Of a DNA stretch of 11,408 nucleotides, positions 5,770 through 11,408 are shown piece by piece. This DNA is from CANJUD01 sp043750035 (lineage in GTDB: Bacteria; Bacteroidota; Bacteroidia; UKL13-3). The notes beneath the pieces are model-generated. The model was not told the DNA's origin and made no database searches. It saw only the letters and a list, made by a program, of their open reading frames with translations. The stretch lies in assembly GCA_043750035.1 (NCBI GenBank), contig JAYVCI010000015.1, positions 1 through 11,408 on the forward strand, given 5' to 3'. The translations under genes and the position numbers were made by a program. The stretch's first letter is position 1. Every line of letters starts with the position of its first letter.

Positions 5770-8037
5770 TTATATTTTAAACAAATACTGCAAGGTAAAA
5801 CTACGCGGAGCACCCATATTGCCCAGGTAATATATATATTCTGTGTTCCCCAAGTTTTTTATTACGAACGAGAACTTGTGTTTTTTGAGGGTATAACCTA
5901 TCCTAAAATCCCACAAACTATACCCATTGTTATGCGACTGCCTATATGCCTTCGACCCTGGTATAATTAGATCTGATTCAAGGAAATCGTTAACGCGTAA
6001 CATATAGCTATTGAATTTGAAAGTAAAGCCAGCAGAAAATGCTTTATATTCAATGTCGGCATTTACTTTCCACGTGTGACGAAACCTACTATGTAAATAT
6101 TTATAATTGGGTTCAATTTTTTTAACAGAATCAGTGAATATAGAGTCCACATATACAGGTTCTATATAAGTATATCCAGCCAATAGTATAACATTCACAT
6201 TTTTTATATTGCCCTCGCCACCAATAGATGCATCAATGCCCGTAATTCTGGCTTTTTTGGCAGTGTTTTGTGTTTGAAAAGCAAGAAAATATATTGGATC
6301 CGGCACATACATAAAGTCAACCATATTGTTATATTGGTTCCAAAATGCAGCCACATCTGCATAGCCCATCCATTTGCCAATTTTTATGCCTTGCTTTATG
6401 CCTATTTCTGAACTTTGTCCTGTTTCGCTTTTTACATTCGGATTGGGCAAAACCCTTACTAATCCGCCTGTTGAGGTATTTATATATCTTTCGGCCACCG
6501 ATGGGAAACGATACGCTGTGCCATAGCTTGCCCTCATAAATGTATATTTTGCTATTGGACGGTTTAACCCCAAACGATATACAGGCAATCCCTCAGATTT
6601 TCTATCGTCAATTTGGTTTTGCTCATAGCGAATCCCCGCCGAGAAATTTAGCTTGCCCATCTTTCCGTCCACTTGCAAATAAGCCGCGGCATTATATCCT
6701 TTGTGGTCCTGGTACAGGCTGTCACTTTTTATGATGTTAACAGTATATACAGCCCCTGCGGTAAGTGTTGATTTAAAATGCTTATCAGGGTTATTGTAAT
6801 ATTTCTGATACTGAAATTCATTGTAGGCCAGCGTGGCTTTGGTATGAATGCCGACGGTATCGTATTTATCGGCACTGTAGTTATTATTATCGGTAACATA
6901 GATTCTGCTTCTTAAAATAATCTTATAAACTTTAGGAACAGAATATTCTATATAAGGGTCAATATTATATCGTTTGTTTATCATATTACTGGCTGTATTT
7001 TGGGCAGCTATAAAAGGAGAATCGGCCTGTTTCCAAAACAGGAAATTCCCTACCTGTGCAGAAAAAAAGGATGCGTAAACACCCACTTGTAAGCCTGGCA
7101 CTTTTGTAAATTTTTGTTTTAATCCAAAGCTCAATCTTTTGTTATTCGCTTCTTCAAATTGGCGATAACCATCATCTCGCAAACTATATATAGCAAAGGT
7201 TATCCCCGTGTTTTTATTGGTTTGCGAATGAAATACATTAATTCCACTGGTATAATGGCGTTGCTTGAATATTTTATAATTAGGGTTTGAAGGATTATCA
7301 TAAACACCCGTAAATACATTTACTTTTGTGAAAGGGACTTTGCTGGGCTCAGCCGTGCGGATATTGATAACCCCGCCCATAGCCCCCGATCCAAACAAGG
7401 CAGAAGAAGCACCTTTTACGATCTCCACCTGTTTTATATTTTCAACCGGCATTGCATCCCATTTTATATCCGCAGCATCGGCACTTAGCATGGGCATATC
7501 GTCCAACATCATCAGCACACGGCTACCTGTACCATAACTAAAACCGCTGCCGCCACGAATATTGGCTTGCCCAAATACAATATTAACCCCGGGTATATTT
7601 TCTACAGCCGCATCCATTTTAAATGAATTGGTGTTTTCAATAAGTTTAGGTTTTAAGGTGGACATGGACACAGTAACATCGGTAATTTTTTGTGATGTTT
7701 TCCCTGCGGTTACTACTACATCGTTCAGCGTATAGGTATTTTCTTCAAGTACCAAATATATATATTCTTTATCTACTTTACGATCTAAAGGTTTGAATCC
7801 GTAATGATTTACGATGAGTGTAGCAGGTGTGTCTATATTCTCAAATTTATAATAACCCGTATCATTCGATAAAGTAATTTTTTCCATGTCATTAAACTTA
7901 CAGACAATGGTTACATTTTTAATCCCTTCGGCAGTTGCGGCCTGTATTACTCTGCCCTCAATGGTGAGTGATGTTTGAGCAATAGCACCGCTGCATAAAA
8001 TTAAGAGCAAGGCAAAAAGTAGTAAATTTTTGGTCAT
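5770..8037 (-). CDS. TonB-dependent outer-membrane receptor
   Basis: A 755-residue importer driven by TonB-ExbBD. Signal peptide 1-20, mature from Q21. Residues about 24-100 are a carboxypeptidase-regulatory-like beta-sandwich (LTIEGRV, GYYKFENIDTPATLIV). A TonB-box-like LNDVVVTAG lies at 104-112. The plug is about 118-228, with NIRGGSGFSYGTG (159-171) and VEIVKGASSALFGSGAMGG (204-222). A 22-strand-type barrel fills the rest, with YRFPSVAERY (509-518), SETGQSSEIGIK (537-548) and a last strand FTLQYLFKI. The length and lack of a SusD neighbour argue against a SusC-type glycan importer and favour a siderophore, metal, cofactor or small-peptide transporter; the ligand cannot be read from the sequence. 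I chose the ATG at 8037 over a TTG at 8064: it gives a cleaner signal peptide, and the TTG forms the end of an exact -7 promoter box, so it should not be transcribed. Confidence 0.92.
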   Translation of the reverse strand: MTKNLLLFALLLILCSGAIAQTSLTIEGRVIQAATAEGIKNVTIVCKFNDMEKITLSNDTGYYKFENIDTPATLIVNHYGFKPLDRKVDKEYIYLVLEENTYTLNDVVVTAGKTSQKITDVTVSMSTLKPKLIENTNSFKMDAAVENIPGVNIVFGQANIRGGSGFSYGTGSRVLMMLDDMPMLSADAADIKWDAMPVENIKQVEIVKGASSALFGSGAMGGVINIRTAEPSKVPFTKVNVFTGVYDNPSNPNYKIFKQRHYTSGINVFHSQTNKNTGITFAIYSLRDDGYRQFEEANNKRLSFGLKQKFTKVPGLQVGVYASFFSAQVGNFLFWKQADSPFIAAQNTASNMINKRYNIDPYIEYSVPKVYKIILRSRIYVTDNNNYSADKYDTVGIHTKATLAYNEFQYQKYYNNPDKHFKSTLTAGAVYTVNIIKSDSLYQDHKGYNAAAYLQVDGKMGKLNFSAGIRYEQNQIDDRKSEGLPVYRLGLNRPIAKYTFMRASYGTAYRFPSVAERYINTSTGGLVRVLPNPNVKSETGQSSEIGIKQGIKIGKWMGYADVAAFWNQYNNMVDFMYVPDPIYFLAFQTQNTAKKARITGIDASIGGEGNIKNVNVILLAGYTYIEPVYVDSIFTDSVKKIEPNYKYLHSRFRHTWKVNADIEYKAFSAGFTFKFNSYMLRVNDFLESDLIIPGSKAYRQSHNNGYSLWDFRIGYTLKKHKFSFVIKNLGNTEYIYYLGNMGAPRSFTLQYLFKI

Positions 8038-8061
8038 GTGGTAGGTGGTTTTTTTCGTTGT

Positions 8062-8069
8062 CAAATATA
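8062..8069 (-). promoter_or_regulatory. -7 promoter box of the TonB-dependent receptor gene
   Basis: The minus strand reads TATATTTG, an exact TAnnTTTG match, 24 bases upstream of the ATG at 8037. The nearest upstream TTTG on that strand is 26 bases away, longer than the usual spacing, so the -33 element is doubtful. Confidence 0.55.
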
Positions 8070-8158
8070 TTGCATTGGGTGAATATGTGGTATAGCAAAA
8101 AAAAATATATTATACACGCTGCACAAAGCAAGCAATCTTGCCAGTACACCAAATTTTA

Positions 8159-8195
8159 CCCAGTCCCCAGTTGAAAGTCGGGGCAATAGAATGGG
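8159..8195. repeat. GC-rich nested inverted repeat in the divergent promoter region
   Basis: CCCC (8165-8168) faces GGGG (8180-8183), and outside it CCCA (8159-8162) faces TGGG (8192-8195). Stems are short and interrupted, but the C and G tracts stand out in an AT-rich spacer. It may be a degenerate REP-like element or a regulator site. Confidence 0.35.
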
Positions 8196-8234
8196 CAGTA
8201 TAAATTCTTGTTTCTTAACTTAAATTGTTTGGCT

Positions 8235-8242
8235 TACATTTG
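8235..8242 (+). promoter_or_regulatory. -7 promoter box of the esterase gene
   Basis: TACATTTG is an exact match to TAnnTTTG and lies 57 bases before the ATG at 8300, giving a leader of about 50 bases. A TTG at 8208-8210 is 24 bases upstream, slightly beyond the usual spacing for the -33 element. Confidence 0.5.
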
Positions 8243-8299
8243 CTTTGAAATTAACAAAAGATAGTTTCGTAATTCAATTTAACAACTCGTAATTCATTT

Positions 8300-11194
8300 A
8301 TGCTTTTATATAAGAAATCTCTAAGTATTCTCCTTTTCTTTTTTGTATTGAATACAGCCCATTCACAAATAGCTTTTACCCTTGATTGTTTCCCCACGCG
8401 TTTGCAATTTTTTGCCCGCGAAAGTAATGATTCCGCAAAGCTTTGTGTAGCTGGAAGTATTGACAGTGCGGGGTTTGATAGTGTAGAGGTTAGAGTAATT
8501 AGGAGCAGTAAAACATTCCAATCTATTATAACAAAACTAACATATAATTCAGGTAAAGCATTATTTAATTTATCGCCCTCTATATATGCTGGTTTGTATG
8601 AATATAATATACGTTTATATATATACAAAAATGGTACAGCAACCCTAATAAAAAGTGCCGATAGTTTGGTATGTGGCGATGTGTATATGATAAATGGGCA
8701 ATCCAATTCGCATCCCTCAAATACTGCTGCAACATACACGAATGAATACTGTAGGTCATTTGGTATACAAACAGATAATTACAATTATAATAATTACAAT
8801 GCCAAGGATACTTTTTGGGGATTTGCCAATGGAGATGGGCAGGGTGGTAATTATTCCGGACCTTTAATGGTTGGGGTGTGGGGTATAAAGCTGATGCAAT
8901 TGCTGAAAGAAAAATATAAGATACCTATCTGCATTATCAATGGTGGCAGCGGTGGTTCTAGCATTGAGTACAATTTGGAACCTGCAAATAAATTGGATTT
9001 TAATTGTCCTTATGGCAGGTTATTATATCGTTTCAGCAAGGCAAAATTGGCTGATAAAGTAAAGGGTATATTTTGGTATCAGGGCGAATCGAATAGCGAT
9101 AATTCGCATGTTAATTATGCCTCAAATTTCGATTCTTTATACTATTCATGGAAACGCGATTATCCTTCGGCAAAAAAAGTATATGTTTTTCAAATTCACC
9201 AAGGATGTGGCGGACTTTACCAAAGTCAAATACGTGAAACACATAGGCAATTTAAAAATACCTATAACGATGTAGAATTGATGAGTACTGTGGGTATTCA
9301 CGAGCACGATGGTTGTCATTATTATTTAGATGGTTATTATGAAATGGCCACAAATATTTGCAGGCTGGTAGCCCGCGATTTTTATAGTTATACTGACACA
9401 TTAGATATCAATCCCCCAAATATATTAAAAGCATACTATATGCCCGGGCATAGTGCTATCAATTTGGTATTTGACAATACGGCAAACTTGCTTTGGCCTT
9501 CTGATACTTTGGGTCAAACTATGAAAGATTATATATATACGGATGATAGTGTAGTATTAGATATTAAATCCTATTCGATGAGTGGAAATTCGCTGCTTTT
9601 GAAATTGAACAAAGCAACTTATGGTACCACCCTTACTTATTTACCCAATGTATATTACAATACCGTTGCCTATATATACGAAGGTCCCTACTTACGCAAC
9701 AAGCGTGGTGTGGGTGTGCTTTCTTTTCATCATTTCCCAATTGATACGGTACCGCCACCACAAGCCAATTTGGGGTTGAATAAGCAAGCCATTTGCTCAG
9801 GTGATTCTATTGTATTGAAAGATCAATCATTATACAAACCTACAAGTTGGCAATGGAGAATTCCTGGAGCCAATCCTACATTTTCTAATCAATCAAGTGT
9901 TACAGTTAGGTTTGATACTTCTGGCACTTATCAGATAACATTAATTGCTACAAATGCAATAGGCACCGATAGTATTACCAAGAATATATACATTACAGTG
10001 AACCCTGCACTTGTTGTTTCTGCTGGTTCCGATACTTCTTTCTGCAATGGAGATAGTGTAATGCTAACAGCTTCGGGAGGGAGTAAATTTCAATGGGTCC
10101 CTGCTAAAGGATTAAGTTCTGATACTGTAATGGGTCCTTTTGCAAAGCCAATAGCAAGCACAATATATATATTATATGCTACTGATAAAAATGGTTGTGC
10201 AAGTTCAGATACAATACAGGTAAATGTAATTCCATTGCCCCAAGTAAATGCAGGTGCTGATATTAAACTATGTACCCAGGGAGGAATTATGAACTTGAGT
10301 GGAAGTCCGCAAGGCGGGAATTGGATGGGGCAAGGGGTAGCAGGGACACAGTTTAATCCTAAAAATTTGGGTTCGGGAAATTATGAACTATTATATACTT
10401 ATACCAATGCAAATCAATGTACACAAGCTGATACGATGACAGCAATAGTGATTAATAGTCCACAAGTGAAGATAGATTCTATAATACCTGTATGTGAATG
10501 GAAACCATTTCAGATATCAGCGAAATCAAATTATATAAATAGCATATTATGGTCTACAACTACAAGTGGAAGCTTTGCATCAACTACTGACAGTAATACA
10601 ATATATAATCCTTCGCAAACAGATATAGACAATGGATTTGTAATATTTGATATATTGGCAAAAGGTGACAGTATATGTGCTTATTCTTATGATAGTAAAG
10701 TGGTAAAAATTGAGCCCTTACCTGCAGTGCCCATTATTTATAGTCGTAATGATAGTTTGATTACCAATGCGGCTTTTACTTGGCAGTGGATGCTTGACAC
10801 TACTGTGGTTTCTGGTGCTACGCAACAATTTTTGAAGCCCGCTATAAATGGAATGTATAGGGTGCAAGTTGCTAATAAATTTGGGTGTATTCAAGTTTCA
10901 GACCCTTATATATATGTAAATACTGGTGTGTTAAATTTAGATTATAATACATTCTCAGTTTATCCCAATCCAGCAAATTCAGAAGTGATTATCGAGAATA
11001 CTATATTTGATGCAAATACGCTCATGCAATTATATGATGCTATAGGTAGAATGGTTCATCAGCAAAAGTTAACAGGTAGTAAAAGTACAATCAATATACA
11101 AAATTTCGCCAAAGGAATATATACCATACGAATAATTTCAAATAATCAATTGTATCAGAAGAAGTTGTTGGTGGATAGGATTCAACCTAATTAG
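8300..11194 (+). CDS. Secreted SASA/GDSL-type esterase with PKD/Ig-like modules and T9SS sorting domain
   Basis: A 964-residue exported hydrolase. Signal peptide 1-22 (mature from Q23). Residues 24-122 form an N-terminal beta-domain. Residues 125-360 are a sialate-O-acetylesterase-like (SASA, carbohydrate esterase 6-like) domain: GQSNS (133-137) with nucleophile S135, NGGSGGSS (214-221), FWYQGESNSD (258-267), and HEHDGCH (334-340), where D337 and H340 fit the DxxH catalytic pair. A beta-region follows (370-480). Then come a PKD domain (488-568, ending DTSGTYQITLIATNAIGTDS) and three or four Ig-like modules (570-645, 647-720, 722-805, 808-875), each with the GDS/C patterns seen in Bacteroidota surface proteins. 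Residues 878-964 are a T9SS type A sorting domain (VYPNPANSEV, LYDAIGRMVHQQ, FAKGIYTIRI). The likely role is removing acetyl groups from glycans at the cell surface; the true substrate is unknown. It stands alone on its strand. Confidence 0.88.
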   Translation: MLLYKKSLSILLFFFVLNTAHSQIAFTLDCFPTRLQFFARESNDSAKLCVAGSIDSAGFDSVEVRVIRSSKTFQSIITKLTYNSGKALFNLSPSIYAGLYEYNIRLYIYKNGTATLIKSADSLVCGDVYMINGQSNSHPSNTAATYTNEYCRSFGIQTDNYNYNNYNAKDTFWGFANGDGQGGNYSGPLMVGVWGIKLMQLLKEKYKIPICIINGGSGGSSIEYNLEPANKLDFNCPYGRLLYRFSKAKLADKVKGIFWYQGESNSDNSHVNYASNFDSLYYSWKRDYPSAKKVYVFQIHQGCGGLYQSQIRETHRQFKNTYNDVELMSTVGIHEHDGCHYYLDGYYEMATNICRLVARDFYSYTDTLDINPPNILKAYYMPGHSAINLVFDNTANLLWPSDTLGQTMKDYIYTDDSVVLDIKSYSMSGNSLLLKLNKATYGTTLTYLPNVYYNTVAYIYEGPYLRNKRGVGVLSFHHFPIDTVPPPQANLGLNKQAICSGDSIVLKDQSLYKPTSWQWRIPGANPTFSNQSSVTVRFDTSGTYQITLIATNAIGTDSITKNIYITVNPALVVSAGSDTSFCNGDSVMLTASGGSKFQWVPAKGLSSDTVMGPFAKPIASTIYILYATDKNGCASSDTIQVNVIPLPQVNAGADIKLCTQGGIMNLSGSPQGGNWMGQGVAGTQFNPKNLGSGNYELLYTYTNANQCTQADTMTAIVINSPQVKIDSIIPVCEWKPFQISAKSNYINSILWSTTTSGSFASTTDSNTIYNPSQTDIDNGFVIFDILAKGDSICAYSYDSKVVKIEPLPAVPIIYSRNDSLITNAAFTWQWMLDTTVVSGATQQFLKPAINGMYRVQVANKFGCIQVSDPYIYVNTGVLNLDYNTFSVYPNPANSEVIIENTIFDANTLMQLYDAIGRMVHQQKLTGSKSTINIQNFAKGIYTIRIISNNQLYQKKLLVDRIQPN

Positions 11195-11368
11195 ATTTGT
11201 GTTAAATAGTTTCTAACCTTTGTTAAGACTAAATTTGAAGCTGAAAAAGGCACTTTTAACTATTAATTGTATATGATTATGAAAAGGAGATTGCTTATTG
11301 TATTGATAAATATACTAACTATTTCTTAACATAGGCGACATATATGAAAACATTTTGTATATTTGTGC
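11195..11368. other. Intergenic region after the esterase gene
   Basis: These 174 AT-rich bases contain no clear terminator hairpin. An exact TAnnTTTG box (TAAATTTG, 11230-11237) precedes an 18-codon reading frame at 11273-11329 whose peptide (MIMKRRLLIVLINILTIS) looks like a bare signal-peptide start and then stops. It may be a decayed gene start or chance. Confidence 0.4.
11358..11365 (+). promoter_or_regulatory. Candidate -7 box for the gene entering at the window end
   Basis: TATATTTG matches TAnnTTTG exactly and ends 3 bases before an ATG at 11369. Transcription would start almost at that codon, so the message would be leaderless or would use the ATG at 11399. Confidence 0.4.
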
Positions 11369-11408
11369 ATGCAAAAAATACAAGACATCATTTCAAAAAA
11401 AATGGACG
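11369..11408 (+). CDS. Start of an unidentified gene, cut by the window end
   Basis: From the ATG at 11369 the frame stays open for 13 codons to the window edge (MQKIQDIISKKMD). The peptide is charged and helical-looking, with no signal sequence, unlike every complete protein in the window, so the product is probably cytoplasmic. The fragment is too short to name. A second in-frame ATG at 11402 belongs to the codon before the final aspartate and is a possible alternative start, since the upstream promoter box lies very close to the first. Confidence 0.45.
   Translation, partial: MQKIQDIISKKMD

Larger units (their letters stand above)
8038..8299. other. Divergent promoter region between receptor and esterase genes
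   Basis: These 262 bases separate two genes that are transcribed away from each other. They hold an exact -7 box for each side (8062-8069 minus, 8235-8242 plus) and a GC-rich nested inverted repeat in the middle (8159-8195). The stretch between 8070 and 8158 shows only AT-rich DNA. Confidence 0.6.

Noticed and set aside
2436..8037. A polysaccharide utilisation locus around the TonB-dependent receptor
   Set aside because: There is no SusD-like protein, glycoside hydrolase or hybrid regulator in the window, and the receptor is shorter than SusC-type proteins.
8251..8739. 162-codon open frame on the minus strand
   Set aside because: It lies opposite the signal peptide and esterase N-terminus of the 8300-11194 gene, and its peptide shows no family motif.
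9771..10920. Possible DNA repeats from the tandem Ig-like modules of the esterase
   Set aside because: The modules resemble each other only loosely in protein pattern; I see no direct DNA repeats.
11273..11329. 18-codon frame with a signal-like peptide after the esterase gene
   Set aside because: Too short to call a gene, although an exact -7 box lies upstream; noted within the intergenic entry only.

Overview
The window looks like chromosomal DNA of an AT-rich member of the Bacteroidota, probably of the Chitinophagales/Sphingobacteriales type. Four signs point there. Two large proteins end in type IX secretion (T9SS) sorting domains. There is a TonB-dependent receptor with a carboxypeptidase-like N-terminal domain. 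Signal peptides are cut just before a glutamine. Exact copies of the Bacteroidota -7 promoter box (TAnnTTTG) lie before several genes, with no clear Shine-Dalgarno sequences.

Layout. Positions 3-140 (+) hold the last 45 codons of a REP-associated (IS200-like) transposase cut by the window edge. It converges on a two-gene minus-strand unit, 1835 to 415: an OmpA-family glycine-zipper lipoprotein followed by a small outer-membrane beta-barrel protein. A second minus-strand unit, 5684 to 1985, holds a 1082-residue T9SS-exported thermolysin-like (M4) metalloprotease and, only 4 bases after its stop, a small secreted cysteine-containing protein of unknown function. Upstream of that, 8037 to 5770 (-), is a 755-residue TonB-dependent receptor without a SusD partner. 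Across a divergent promoter region, 8300-11194 (+) encodes a 964-residue T9SS-exported SASA/GDSL-type esterase with a row of PKD/Ig-like modules. The window closes with 174 bases of non-coding DNA and the first codons of another + strand gene.

The common theme is the cell envelope and secretion. All complete genes carry export signals. Two secreted hydrolases (one for protein, one probably for O-acetyl esters on glycans) flank an outer-membrane importer, which fits a lifestyle of degrading polymers outside the cell. Nothing in the sequence proves that the three act on one substrate, and separate promoters suggest that they are independently transcribed. The two OmpA/beta-barrel genes look like general envelope maintenance.

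I found no CRISPR array, tRNA, rRNA, phage or defence system. The least ordinary signals are a C5/G5/G5 palindrome with a second small palindrome next to the protease promoter, the protease-plus-small-protein pair, and the multi-domain architectures of the two T9SS cargo proteins.
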